From Callorhinus ursinus (Eukaryota > Chordata > Mammalia > Carnivora > Otariidae): DNA of 64,000 nt. Location: contig NW_020312902.1 in the NCBI RefSeq assembly GCF_003265705.1, positions 16,742,970-16,806,969 on the forward strand, read 5' to 3'. Position 1 is the first letter of the stretch. Every line of letters begins with the position of its first letter. Positions 20,473 to 31,589 of this stretch are shown in pieces. The notes beneath the pieces were generated by a model. It was not told where the DNA came from and ran no database searches. It saw only the letters and a list, made by a program, of their open reading frames with translations. A program made the position numbers and the translations under genes.

Positions 20473-22716
20473 TAATCAGGGAATAAGTCTACGGGACAGG
20501 CAGATCAGTCTGGAGTTCCCTATGATGAGGCTAACGTGGGGTCTGAGAAATAGGCTCATGGATGGCCAAGCGGTCGTACAGCCTGGGACCCAGTGCCACC
20601 CTCCCCCCAGCAAGCCTCTCTTTTCCTATCTGTGAAATGGGTTCTGGGCTAGATGACCTGTAAGGTGCCTGCTGCCTTACATCCTAGACGCTTTGAGCCC
20701 CAGGCTTCTTGACACCAATAGCAGGAGACGGGGTAAGAGAGACAAGCACCTCCCGCCACCCCCCAACTCTGCCTCTCTCCAGCTGTACTGGTCACTGACC
20801 GGTGGGCTCCTTTCTATCAGGATCTCAGCTCTGTTTCCCAGGGTTCAGGTCTTCCGTTCTCTCAGCCACTCACACCCCATCGAGGGTTCACAATAACTCC
20901 TTGGCCCTCTTCTCGAAAAATCTGTTCACCCTTACCTTCCTTTTAGGTAAGATCATCCTTAAATTAAGGCCATTCTGTCCCTAGCTCCCTCCACCCCATG
21001 CCCAGGTGCCCCCTCAGGCGATGTTCTCTCTGCCCAGGGTTTAACTTTGAAGCTTCTGGTTTCCTTCTAGTGTCCTAACTTTGAGCTGCCAGCAACCAAG
21101 ATGTTAGTTCCTTGACCAGTGCCTTCCCCTCTACTATTTACTTTCCCCACCTGCCTATGCTCCCTGCTGCCCCCCCTACCACTCCCCCATTTCCAGCCAG
21201 GCTGAGGGACCATGGAGGTGCCATGCTAGCAGGGAGGGGGATGTTTCTAGGCTCAGAGGCATTGGTTTTTCCCCCTCGCTCAAGGCCACATCTCAGATTT
21301 CCTCCACGTAGCCACTGCCCCCATGCCAGCCTGACCCACAGCATGAGGACTGTCTTCCTGGGCATCCCCAGGCCCAGATCTGGTCCTCATACCCAGGCAA
21401 GTGGGTAGGAGAAAAGAGACATCAGGAGTATGGGGGCCTGACCCTCATTCAAAACTCCCTAGGGAAGATTGGGAATCAGATGCAAATAATGTCTAGTTGT
21501 CATGGTCATGGCCCAGCAGGTACAGAGCAGCTACCCCAGACAGAATGGGCCTCTTCAGGGCGGTGACTCAGGGCTGGGTCATGGCCCCCAAGGCGATGTG
21601 CCAGATAGGGAATTGGGGAGGTTGAGCGTGAGGAATGTAAGGAGATGGAAGAATGAACAAAAGTATGTTTTCTAAGCTCCAGACATGAAGGAGAGGAGCC
21701 TCTGGTTAGGAATGAAGAGAGGGGCTGTGGGGGTCAAGTCAAGAACAGGCTGACTTGCCCCTTCTCTCTCCAGCAGAGGGGCAGGGGCTGGATGCGGGGA
21801 AACCAAACCAGGTGAGTCCTTTGATATGGGCCCCACCGTGGCCAGTGGGCACAAAAGGAACTGAGCTGCCAGTTGCCGGATGGGGCAATTCCCATGGTCC
21901 TCTGCTGCCTCCCTCTGGGGGAGGGCAAAAGGGCAAGCTCAGTTCTCCCAGCCCTGCGCAGGTCCTCCTGGCTTCTCTCCACAGCACCCCACCCTCACGG
22001 GGGTCCTCAGACCCCATCCTCACACGACCTTTGTCTGCCAGATCCCCCACCCTCACCCTGTAGAAGGCACTAGGTAAAAAGTGGACTAGTAAGTGGCTGA
22101 AAGGGACTCTCTGGACTCTGGAATCTTCCCCATTTCCTGTCTCCCCTCCTCAGAGAAGGAAATGATTTTGATTTGGCTCCCTCAGTTGCCTCTCCACCCC
22201 TGTGGGCTGGGCTAGGAAAGGGGGAGGGAGGAGTGAGCCTGAGAATGGGCCCATCCCCCTGGGACCTACTCTTTTCTCTGGAGTATTACTTTACCCAGAG
22301 CCTAATCCCTCTCTGGGGCCAAAACCAAGCCCAGGCAGGAGTCTATGTGGACTGATAATTCAGTGTCCTCCAGTGCCCCTCTCCCCACTAGAGGACTGGC
22401 CCCAGGTGGGCAACCCATGAGCCCAGCTCTGCCTGTTCCCCACCACATTTAGTCCACTCCTGAGAGGGCTAAGGCCCATGATGGTGATGGGGAAGGGAGG
22501 GCCTAAGGAGGGCCAGAAATGGCCACCGGGTCACCCTGGCTCTAAGAGAGACACTTCCTCTCTGCTAGCCCTTAAGTGTAGTCCAGCAGACTAGAGCTTG
22601 ATGAGAAATAACAAAACAGTCAAGGAGAAGGTCATTCTGGGTTTCTCTTCTCCTTCATGTTCACATCCATTTGGTCTGTGACTTGTGACTCTTTCCACCT
22701 ACCCAGCGCATTCTTA
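20473..22716. other. unique GC-rich non-coding DNA
   Basis: A 2.2-kb stretch without interspersed repeats that I recognise. Many frames are open on both strands because stop codons are rare in this composition; none shows a domain or a plausible exon boundary pattern. Confidence 0.4.
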
Positions 22717-22739
22717 CACACACACACACACACACACAA
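22717..22739. repeat. (CA)n microsatellite, short
   Basis: About eleven CA units. Confidence 0.9.
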
Positions 22740-23279
22740 ATTGAGCTATGTCCAGCCTTAATGCTCATGTGATAAATCATGGAGTGGGGACCAGGGCAGA
22801 AGGTTTGGGGGAAGTTCACAGCAGGAGGCTGGGAGAGTCCGCAGAAGGAGCAGGGACCGCAGGCACAGTGTGGAGCACTTTTGGGGGAGAAGTGGGGTGA
22901 GAACACAAGGGGGGCTGGAAGGCAGTGGAGAGGACCATGAAGTAGAGGGCCAGCCAGAAGCTGAGGAGGGTGCCTCTAAAGGGAAGGATTTGGGCAATGA
23001 GCTGCCCTAGCAGAATCCCATGGTGGTTGGTGGCCCAGGCACTGGGCATAACCCATTCTAAGTGAGAGGTGGGCCAGCTCGGGCTTCCAGAAGCATTCCA
23101 GAAGACAAGCAGGGACCAGGAGTGCCCCAGGTATGATTCTCTTTTTCCCTTCTCCTAAGTGGATGGGCAAGTGGGAGCTGGGCTGCAGATCCCCTTTCTG
23201 GATTTACCCACTCTCTCCAAATTCAAACCCTCCCTGAAGAGATCCACCCTCTCACGCTGAGCTTCCCTACCCCATCCCA
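22740..23279. other. unique non-coding DNA
   Basis: No feature recognised. Confidence 0.35.
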
Positions 23280-23420
23280 AAGGGAAATCAAAATAAAACA
23301 AATCAGGTCCTGTCTAATTTGTTCCAAATCCTAAACTGGGCAAGCCCGGGGCAGGAGGAGAGAGGCAAAGAGGTAATTGTGGCTTCCCGTTCACCTCTTC
23401 TTTGCCTGAGCCTGGCCTTA
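23280..23420. promoter_or_regulatory. candidate conserved non-coding element
   Basis: AT-rich block in GC-rich surroundings: 'gaaatcaaaataaaacaaat', 'gtctaatttgttccaaatcc', 'gaggtaattgtggcttcccg'. No repeat signature. Inference only. Confidence 0.4.
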
Positions 23421-23519
23421 TGAACTCTTGCCCTTTAGTGGGGTATAAGGTCAGCAGGGGCGGGAGGGTGGCCATTTTGACCTTGGGAGGCCTGCCCCTG
23501 TCTTATCCGTGCCCTGCCA

Positions 23520-23640
23520 GCTCTTGGTGCCCTTTGGAGGTTTATAGTCATATAAATCGCAGAGTGCCATGCCAGGCTTGGAGCCTGCAGCTATAAATAG
23601 GCACGAGGTAAACAAGGTGGCAGATGCAGGGGCTTGGGAC
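23520..23640. promoter_or_regulatory. candidate regulatory block with a MEF2 consensus
   Basis: 'ctataaatag' at 23591-23600 matches the MEF2 consensus YTAWWWWTAR exactly and could also act as a TATA box. 'tttatagtcatataaatcgc' lies about 40 bases upstream. Two A/T cores within 80 bases in GC-rich DNA suggest an enhancer or core promoter. No downstream exon was found. Confidence 0.4.
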
Positions 23641-24475
23641 AAGACAGAAAATCTGCCCCTCTTCGCTTGGGCAGGGGCCAAGGCACATCCGTGGAAAGGG
23701 ATATCTTCCCTCCCTTCTCCTCCCCTCTCCTCCCTTGCCCATTGGCTTCTAGCTGCCTATGCGCTGGGCTTCTAGTCCTTTCCCTCTGAGGTTTATCCTC
23801 CAAGGCAGCTTTCTGCTGCAAGCCTTCCCTGGTCACCTGCCTTGTTTCTTCAGAGTCAGGATGGGAGGGGGGTGGTGTCTCCATTACCGACGGTACCCTC
23901 CCCCACTGCCTTCCCCTCAGCTTCTTCACACTGTGTCCCCCGCTCCTGCATTAAGTCTTGAGGACGTGCTGCTGCCGCCAGTCACCGTACTCTGCCACTA
24001 GGGGTGCCCCGGTCCCTTCTCTGTCCTAATAGCCAAGCGGATGCTAACATTTCTGAACTAGAAAACTTGGCTACAAAACTCTGGAGACACCAAGCAAAGG
24101 CCCTCACCAAACACCCCTTCCAGAACATAAAAGTGCACAGATTTCCTGTCTTTTGGATTGACCAACAGCTTCCTGGCCACTTGGATTTTCTCCTTAGGAT
24201 CTCTGGGCCATGCGAGCATGAGGCAACATCAGGGGCACTGCCTTCTGGATCTACCCCTGCCTTCTCTCTGCCCCAAGGCTCAGCTGCTTTCCTGCTCTGT
24301 ACTTGTTCTGGACCCAACAGGTTCCCTGCCTCCAAGAGTCCTCAGAGTAACGGCAGGCCCCACTGGCCCCATAATTAACTTTCTTCATCCTTCTTGCAAG
24401 ACTCCAGATCTTCAACCCTGAAATTCCTTCTTTCAGCCCAAGTTGGGCTCTCTGAACATATTTGCTCACCACTTT
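23641..24475. other. unique non-coding DNA
   Basis: No feature supported. Forward frames at 24004-24378 lack a recognisable domain. Confidence 0.35.
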
Positions 24476-24494
24476 AGAATCACAGAAGTTAGCC

Positions 24495-24647
24495 ATCAAA
24501 AAAGAATGAAATCTTGACATTTGCAACAACATGGATGGAGCTGGAGAGTATAATGCTAAGTGAGAGAAGTCAGTCAGAGAAAGACAAATACCATAGGATT
24601 TCACTCCTATGTGGAATTTAAGAAAACAAATGAGCAAAGGGACACAC

Positions 24648-24692
<45 letters not shown>

Positions 24693-24907
24693 AGAAACAG
24701 ACATTTAACTCTAGAGAACACACTGATGGTGACCAGAGTGTTGGTGTGGGGGATGGGTGAAACCGCTGATGGGGATTAAGGAGGGCACTCGTGGTGATGA
24801 GCACCCGGTGATGGATGGAGTTGTTGAATCACTATATTGTACACCCGAAACTAATATAACACTGTATGTAACTATACGGCAATTAAAATAAAACTTAATT
24901 AAAAAAA
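24495..24907 (+). mobile_element. L1 LINE 3' end, 5'-truncated
   Basis: 'catttgcaacaacatggatg', 'gagaagtcagtcagagaaag', 'taggatttcactcctatgtg' and the tail 'caattaaaataaaacttaat' identify a mammalian L1 3' end. An internal (GA)n array expands at 24650-24687. 'agaatcacagaagttag' before and 'agaatcacagaaactag' after form the target-site duplication with two mismatches. Confidence 0.93.
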
Positions 24908-25030
24908 GAATCACAGAAACTAGAGCTGAAAAATAATTTTTTCATTTTACAGATGAGGGATCTGAATCTTGGAGAGGTGGGGTGACTTACGGCAGTCACA
25001 CAGTGAACATCGCCTTTGTTGCTAAGGCTG
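24908..25030 (-). repeat. MIR-family SINE fragment, reverse strand
   Basis: 'tttcattttacagatgaggg', 'ggagaggtggggtgacttac' and 'ggcagtcacacagtgaac' resemble the reversed MIR core. Confidence 0.55.
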
Positions 25031-25127
25031 GAAATGCTCTTCTGTGAGGCCTGGCTTCCCCAGCCGGGCTTCCAACTCCCAGCTCCTAATGACTTTCTTT
25101 GCCCCCCAAAAACAGGCTTTCTAGCTT

Positions 25128-25232
25128 CATTTTCTTTCTTTTTAAAGTAAGCTCTACGCCACTGTGGGGCTTGAACTCATGACCATGATATCAAGAGTCT
25201 CATGCTCTCCTGACTGAGTCAGCCAGGTGCCC
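25128..25232 (-). mobile_element. short Can-SINE variant, reverse strand
   Basis: 'aagtaagctctacgccactg', 'ggggcttgaactcatgacca', complement head 'gagtcagccaggtgccc'. Target-site duplication 'caggctttctagctt' and 'caggctttctatctt'. It is the only Can-SINE between 15.9 and 39.0 kb. Confidence 0.9.
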
Positions 25233-26829
25233 CAGGCTTTCTATCTTTAAAAGTTCCATTCTCTTTGGAGCCCTACCTCCAGCCGGCTTCTCCTGTAGGG
25301 AGACGGAGAGAACAGGCTCTCAATCACTACAAGTGACTGAGCCTTACATAGCTCTGTTTCTAGTACCTTCAACCCCTCCATTTCCCTGGGTCATCTCTGA
25401 AGGCTTACAGGGCAGATGATCCCAGAAGAACGACTTTCCAGAATCCCACCTTGAGGGGAGGGCTGGAAGAGTGAGAGGCATTCTTCCTACTGTGGAAAGT
25501 CACTTCCCTGGCTGCTCATTCATTTTTTTTTTTTCTCTCTGATGTCAATTTCCTAATTTAAAAGGCAGGATGGGACCAAGTCCTGCTTCCTGAATGGTGT
25601 CCCCTGTGCCCCAGGCATGCAATGCCCAAGTGAACACAGGTCCACACGTGCACACACACACACTCATGTTCTCACTGACAACCCATTCACGGAGTCCTAG
25701 ATTGGGAGTGAGACCAGAATCTCAGAGTCCATATGTAAAATGAGTCACAAGGAAGGGAAGGTAATTCCAGGAACAGATTTTGGGGGGCAGAGAGTGAGGA
25801 CACAATTTCCTGTGGGTCTCTGAGAGCAGAAGTGAGAAGGAGGCAAAGGTAATTAGGGCAAGTGGGAGGGGCCTGGCTCCCTGATAGCTGGGAAGGGTCT
25901 CCCTCCCCACTGGGCTGCTTATAAGGGAGAGGGAAGATGCTGATGGAGGTCAGGCAGGGAGTCCAGTTACTCCAGAATACTCCCATCCTCCAGCTAGATT
26001 GGAGCACCCAGATGCCATCTAGGAGTGCCTGAGATGTGTATGGGGCAGCTGGAGGGATGGCCATGATCTACCCAGCACCTGTCTGCTCCTGTAGGCTGAT
26101 GATGTCATAGTATAACGATGTGGCAGAGGACAGGGGGCTTTGGAATCTGGGGGAGTGCTGGTCCAGCTTTCAGGGATGTGGCTAGAATAAGGCAGCTGTT
26201 GTCTCCGCTCTGAGCTCAGGAGGAGCCCCTGCTCCTTCAGTGAGCACTCTGAGTGTAGTTACCCACCTTAATACCAGTCCCGCTGTCATGGGATGGCTCA
26301 TGAGAAGCTCTCCTTCCAAGAAAAAAAAGCTGTCAGCTACACAGGCTCTAACCAGATACCAAACAAGGCACAGAAAAGACCCTGCCCATGACGAAAATAG
26401 AGTCCTTTCTATGAGGACAGGGGCATTCAAACCCAGGATGATTCTTTATTCTAGGCTCCTATGCACGTACTCCCTCCTTCTGACACCCAAATCCCACCTC
26501 CCTGGTCTTCTGGTACTCTTCACTTGCCCATGTGCCTTCAACTTGGGCCTCCCCCAAAGTGTTCCTCATTCAGACCCTCTTCACACCTTGTACCTGGCCT
26601 CTCTGGAAGGCCTTACCTTGATCCTTGATGACCCAGCATCCTAGCCCTCAGAGAGTTTCACCAGGATTCACTGCAACACCTTGGATGTGAACTTGCCTAA
26701 AGATTTGGTGGCCATGATGATCTAACTGTTCCCTGGAGGCTCTCTGCTAACCAGGCCCAGGCAGGAGAGACTGAAGGTTTGGTAGGACCCTCATCTTCCC
26801 AACCTGAACAACTTCCCTTCTGCTTCTTC
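25233..26829. other. unique DNA, faint L2-like traces
   Basis: 26440-26640 has the C/T-rich texture of an L2 ORF remnant ('cttcacttgcccatgtgcct') but no decisive motif. 'gcttataaggg' near 25917 is an isolated TATA-like word. No exon supported. Confidence 0.35.
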
Positions 26830-27040
26830 CTCCAGCCTCGCTGGATGATCAGGTCCTAGAGAAATGATCTCCGCCCCCACTTTCTCACCTTTCCCTTTCC
26901 TTGCCCCTAACCTGAAAGCCCAGGTTGTCATTCTCCCAATAATCCTTGAAAGCAGCAATCATGTCTAACTTACTCCTGTGCCCCAAAACAAACCCTCACA
27001 AGTTAAGGTTCAATAAGTATTTATTGAATCAGTCCTCAAA
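26830..27040 (+). repeat. L2 LINE 3' end
   Basis: 'cttgaaagcagcaatcatgt' followed by 'ggttcaataagtatttattg' is the L2 3' UTR order. The upstream part is uncertain. Confidence 0.55.
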
Positions 27041-27044
27041 CTTC

Positions 27045-27495
27045 CCCAGGTGTATTTCCTTCTTTTCTAAGTGTACAGTCCGGCCGACAATCCCCAACAA
27101 CCACACACTTTTTTGTTCCCAAGGTAGCTTTTGAGGAGCTGTTCAGAGGCATTAACCTCTTTTAGTCCCAGATGATGAGGGGGAAATGCACTAATGTCCA
27201 GGTCTGGGAGCCAGAGCTGAGCACATGGACTGCCTGCCTCCCCTGAGCCTCCAGGCCCCAGGCGGGATTGTCTCGCCTCACTCATCCTTGCTGCCAAGGC
27301 CTCCTCGCCTGTATTTATATACACTAAAGCCTCTGCCCGAATAAAACATCCATGTAAAATCCAATTTCCTCAGAATCTCTTTTGGAGCCTGGGCCTGAGA
27401 TGGAGTAGGTAACCCTGGCAGTAACTGCCTGAACCACTCCTGCTGGCTGCAAAGGTGAGGCCCATTTTTCAATTATCTATCTGCTGTGACAGCAG
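27045..27495. promoter_or_regulatory. candidate conserved non-coding element(s)
   Basis: Unique sequence with A/T-core motifs in GC context: 'ggcattaacctcttttagtc', 'ctgtatttatatacactaaa', 'gaataaaacatccatgtaaa', 'tttcaattatctatctgctg'. It may be two blocks (27120-27200 and 27295-27495). Inference only. Confidence 0.4.
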
Positions 27496-27509
27496 CGGTC
27501 CAGCCACCC

Positions 27510-27800
27510 AGCCAAGGAAAGGGGAGGGGGGAGGCAGAGCGAGGGAGGAGGGAGCAAGAGGGCAAGGGCACGGTGGGGGAGAAGGAGCGGGAGAAACCTA
27601 GACAGAGGCACACAGGAGAGACCCTTGTACGCGGCACCCAGTAGGTGCTCAGGAACTATTTGGAAAATGAGGGACTGGAAGAGTAAATAGGGAGGGTGGG
27701 GGTGAGGCGAGCAGAGGGGGGAGAGCTGGAGAGAGAGTGGGTGGAGAGAGGGAGAGAGGGCGGGAGGGGGAGAGGGGGAGGGGAGGCGAGCGTGGATGGA
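27510..27800. repeat. purine-rich (GA/GGGA) low-complexity tract
   Basis: Two runs (about 27515-27605 and 27690-27795) almost devoid of pyrimidines on the plus strand. They directly precede the candidate element at 27830, repeating the arrangement seen at 12790-13013. Confidence 0.75.
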
Positions 27801-27829
27801 GCCAACAAGAGGCTCCTGTGTCAATCCGT

Positions 27830-28095
27830 GGAAACGGGAGGCAGAGTGATGCGGTCACAGCTCCTGCCATCAATATCCTCTAATATAAATGTCAGTGATG
27901 CTATTTTCCGCGCAGTCATTTCGCACACTGCTGATTACATTAACGTATAATGGAGGGGCGCCGGCTCCACTGCTTTCTCCCCTAACCCTCCCCCCGGTGA
28001 TGTGTCAATAGCCGCCTCCATGAACAAGTCAATTTTCTGCAGGCTTGGCAGCGGAATAAATCTGCCCGGCTATGGGGAGAGCTGGAGATATTTAT
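27830..28095. promoter_or_regulatory. candidate conserved non-coding element upstream of a CpG island
   Basis: Motifs include 'catcaatatcctctaatata', 'ctgctgattacattaacgta', 'ggtgatgtgtcaatagccgc' and 'aagtcaattttctgcaggct'. A TATA-like 'atatttatata' at 28088-28098 sits right at the edge of the CpG island. There is no repeat and no sustained frame. Enhancer or core-promoter function is inferred. Confidence 0.5.
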
Positions 28096-28740
28096 ATACC
28101 CGGCTCCTGCCTTGCGTGTGCGCGCGTGCGTGTGCGCGGCGGGCGCGGGCGCGGGCGCGGGCGGCTGGGGGGAGGGTGGCGCGCCGCCGAGCTGAATGAT
28201 TTCCAGCCCGGACTCAATAAGAGGAGAATTTAAAGCGGTCCCTGAGCTGGGCTCCCAGAAACAGCCTTACACGTTTATTTTCCTTAGCTGAACAGGAAAG
28301 GCGAGAATTATATGTGGATTTATAGGACAGGCGCAGCTCAACCCAAATGCTCCCGCTCCCGGGGGGGGGGGGCGGAGAGCGCGGGGGCGGGGGTGGCAGG
28401 GAGGCGGCGGCCGAGGGCTGGCCGCTGGGACCCCGGCTCGCGCCAGTGCTGGTAGGGGCGCACCCCCCCTCGCCGGTCGCTTTAATTACATTTGTTCTTG
28501 TCCTTCGTGAGGGCGAGACTTCGGCGCGGCCCGCGTGGGGGGGTTGGGGGGAGGCGCAGGCCGGGACTGCCTGGAGATGGTGGCGGCGGGGGGGAACGCC
28601 GGGAATGGGGACATGGGGAGACCGGGAAGGGGGGCTGTCAGCTTCGGCTCAGAAGCGGATCAATAGTACGAGATCTAATGGGCTAACTGCCAAGCGGGCG
28701 CACCGAGGCGCTGCCCCGCGGGGGCCGGAGGGGGTGGGCT
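28096..28740. promoter_or_regulatory. CpG island (left half), orphan
   Basis: Dense CpG, including a GGGCGC hexamer tract at about 28138-28162 and G runs at 28352-28373. AT-containing motif blocks lie inside it: 28185-28345 ('gaggagaatttaaagcggtc', 'cacgtttattttccttagct', 'aattatatgtggatttatag') and about 28478-28505 ('gctttaattacatttgttct'). Such AT islands inside CpG islands are typical of developmental-gene promoters or enhancers. No ORF with a recognisable domain overlaps it, so any transcript starting here would be non-coding or begin with an untranslated exon. Confidence 0.6.
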
Positions 28741-28895
28741 GAGGACTAGAGAAGGGAAGGAGGGGGTAGGAGAGGGAGTGAGGACAGGGGAGAGGGGAGG
28801 GCAGAAAGAGTGGGAGAGATGCGGGGAGGAGGAAGAGAGAAAAAACGGAGAAAGGGACAGAGGGAGAGAAGGGAAAGGACAGGACAGAACAGTCT
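28741..28895. repeat. purine-rich tract inside the CpG island
   Basis: About 155 bases of GA/GGA sequence ('gaggaggaagagagaaaaaa'). It separates the two halves of the CpG island. Confidence 0.75.
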
Positions 28896-29470
28896 TCGAG
28901 GGGGCCTCTCTTCAGCACCCTTCCCGTCGCCCCTACTCCCCAATGCTGGGGAGGAGGAACCTGTCCCGGAGCAACCAGACCCCTCAGCCGCCCGCCCCTG
29001 TGGCCTCAACTCTGCTATTGAGCCGCCAGGGGGCGGCGCGACCCTGCTCTGTCCCTGCGGATCTACGCGCCTCCAAGCCGGGTCTCAAGTGACCTGTCGT
29101 CTCCGACACCGGGTCCCTTCGTGGTGTCCTCTGCCCTCTCCCGAGACCTCCCCGCGTGACAGGGATGGGGGTAGGGCATCTCGCTCCCTGCTCCCGCCAC
29201 CAGTAGAGGCAACCTTCTGGCTCTCATAGTGTTGAGCATGGCACCTTGGGACCCTGGACGGGGAAGTGCCCCCAGGGGCTGGACCACGGGGCCTGGGAAT
29301 GGCCAATGTCCCCCAAAGATACCCCAGGCTGCGGCAGACGTGGCTTCGGAGGCAGTGTGAGATTTAGGCCTTTGCATCCTGGCGGCGGGGCGCAGGCGAG
29401 TCTCCGGGACAGTCCTAGCGCGAGGGGTCCTTCTCCGTGGGCTGTGCGGCGCTAACGAGGCCAGCCAAGG
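28896..29470. promoter_or_regulatory. CpG island (right half)
   Basis: CpG-dense with 'cccgtcgcccc', 'ccgccagggggcggcgcg' and 'ggcggcggggcgcagg'. It ends abruptly near 29480 where the sequence becomes AT-rich. No coding exon recognised; frames here are open because the composition is stop-poor. Confidence 0.55.
29023..29036 (+). promoter_or_regulatory. CTCF-like motif, forward
   Basis: 'ccgccagggggcgg' matches the CTCF core CCASYAGRKGGCRS with one mismatch (G for A at position 3). It lies in the CpG island. Confidence 0.4.
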
Positions 29471-29654
29471 TCGCCGGGGGATCAATGCCTAGTTTTAACT
29501 CTTTCGGTTCCTAGCCATTGTCTGACCCCTAATCTCTTGCACACAGATCCTTTTCTCAGCTCCTGTCTGTCCTTTCCCAAACTGAATAAGAAAATAAAAT
29601 CACCCCCTGCCAGCACATCCTGCCACCAAGTAAAGGGGAGATTGGTAGTATCAG
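29471..29654. other. short unique interval
   Basis: AT-rich shoulder of the CpG island; no feature recognised. Confidence 0.35.
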
Positions 29655-29830
29655 TTCAGTGGTTCTCAACCCGGGAGCATACCAGAATTACTTGAGGGAG
29701 ATTTTCAACAAACTCTCTGCCCACGTGCACTCATATTGCAAGAAGTGTGTAGGGGCTGGCCCGAGTTCCTGGAAATATGCATTTTGTCAAAGCACGCCAG
29801 TGATTCTGATATATTCCTACATGGGCACAG
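29655..29830. repeat. MER5A-like hAT-Charlie fossil
   Basis: 'cagtggttctcaacccggga', 'accagaattacttgagggag', 'gaaatatgcattttgtcaaa' and 'ccagtgattctgatatattc' follow MER5A order. Confidence 0.65.
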
Positions 29831-29864
29831 CCTGGAGAAAGGTATTACTACTGCACATTTTTTT

Positions 29865-30200
29865 TCACGTTGGGTGTGGTAGCTCCGCCTGGGCTATTTG
29901 CCCTCGTGGATATATCTGTGCGTGTATCACTAAGTGTACGTCATTGGGGAGCTGTCTTTGGGTAAGCATCGTTTTGTGCATCTCTTTGTGTGTCCTCGGA
30001 ATATAGATGTCACACGCGTTGTCCTGTGTGTCTTTGGTGTTATCAGCGTTTATCGAGAGCACCTATGGTGTGCACGTTGCAGTACACGCCTGTCCTGGTG
30101 AGAGCAAGTGTGGGTCCCCATGGCGTGTTTGTGCCGTGTCGAGCACATCTCCGTGGGCTCCATTGTTGGGCACAGCCATTGTCTCCAAGTCACTGAGAGT
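29865..30200. repeat. degenerate TG-rich low-complexity stretch
   Basis: Repeated but non-identical TG/GTGT words ('ctgtgcgtgtatcac', 'gtcctgtgtgtctttg', 'gcgtgtttgtgccgtgtc') over more than 300 bases. It looks like a decayed simple-sequence array. Overlapping Cys/Val-rich frames are artefacts of it. Confidence 0.45.
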
Positions 30201-31399
30201 ATGTGCCGGCGAGAGCTCACGACACAAATGGAACGAAGCCGATCTGCCCCACAAGCAAAGGCAGCAATGACCTTCTTTTTCCAATTATATCCTGGTCAGA
30301 GGTGAGCGACCTCTCCCCACCGAGGCCACTTCTTGTCATGCAAACTGAGCAGAAGGATGGAGATTAGAGGAATGCCACAGAGTCACGTGTGAAAACAATC
30401 AGCTATCAATGGGCCTGGATCAATGCCCCAGATTCCAGATGGGCCCAGGGCAAGCAGTCACTTTGGAGTTTTTCCCAAGGAAGGGAAAACATACTGTCCA
30501 GTCCATTGGCAGCCAACTGCCACACGCATGTCCAACACCAGGAGAGACCCACACACGCTTATACAGCCTGGGGACCAGTAGAAAGTGGGTGGGGAAGAGC
30601 TGAGCAAATGAATGGCCAGCTACCCACTCTGAATTGGTGGGCAACTATTAGTAGTAGTAGGCGGCTATTTTGTTTTTGCTAAAGACGCAACCCTTACTCA
30701 GCTGGTAGCTGGTAGCGGGAAGTGTAAAAGCTTGTGTTGAGTGTTTTCTATTTTAAGTCTGGAGAGTTAGGATTCTAAGTGGGTCACCGGAGGCAGTGTC
30801 GGGATTTGGAGGAAACTCTCATGTCAGGAACAGAGAAATAGAAGGCTTGTGATGAAAGGGTGGCCAAGGAAAGCCTTTGGTCAGCTGTGGGCAGGGGGCA
30901 GGTGTGCAGCCAAGGGGCTCCTGGGACCAGAGCATCTGTCCTCAGGACAACGCCAAACCAGGCTGTGAGGTGAGGGAGCCAAGCTTCTGAAAGGGAGGGC
31001 CAGCCCTAACCACAAATAAGCTCCAGGTTAATGGGCAGAGCAGAGAACTGAGCTGGGGAAGTTGGGCCGTCTGAAGGGCAGGGTCATGAGGGGCCCACTT
31101 GAGGTTGACTGGTCTTTGGAGGGAGGGTAGAGGCAGGAATTTGGAGGGCTATTTGGGCCAGCTGAGAAGCCAAGGCTCAGTCAATAACTACAGGGTCAAG
31201 GGAGACCAATGAGAAGATGGGAAGAGTTCTGGAAAGGCCTGAGGACCTCATCAAGTCTGGCTCTCATGACAGCTGAACTTACCTTGGTCCAGGAGTCAGT
31301 GAGCCTGGATCTATTACTCTAGCCAGCCAAGGTAGAGGCAAGGGCAAGTGTCATGTTGTCTGTCCCCATGGGGTGTGACAGGCAGTCCTCTGTGACCTT
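30201..31399. other. unique non-coding DNA
   Basis: No repeat family, exon or motif cluster recognised. Confidence 0.4.
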
Positions 31400-31530
31400 T
31401 AGGTATCTTAGAATTCCTTTGGTGCACATTTATGGATGTCCCACTCTGCCTTACCCTATAGGAATGAAATGATGGGTGAGAATTCTCTTAAGGAGCCTAC
31501 GGTCTAACACAGAATAGAGAATTTGAAAGA
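31400..31530 (-). repeat. L2 LINE 3' end, reverse strand, diverged
   Basis: 'gtgcacatttatggatgtcc', 'ggaatgaaatgatgggtgag' and 'aaggagcctacggtctaaca' resemble the reversed L2 3' UTR. Confidence 0.45.
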
Positions 31531-31589
31531 GTTTGAAGACTTTAATTCCCTTCCTTGATTCTATCTTCCCTTCCTTCGTTACTTCCTTT

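Noticed and set aside
21770..21785. CTCF-like 'ccagcagaggggca'
   Set aside because: Needs a one-base insertion to fit the core; not listed as a motif.
23990..24008. CTCF-like 'ccactaggggtgcc'
   Set aside because: Two mismatches in the essential GGC part of the core; too weak to list.
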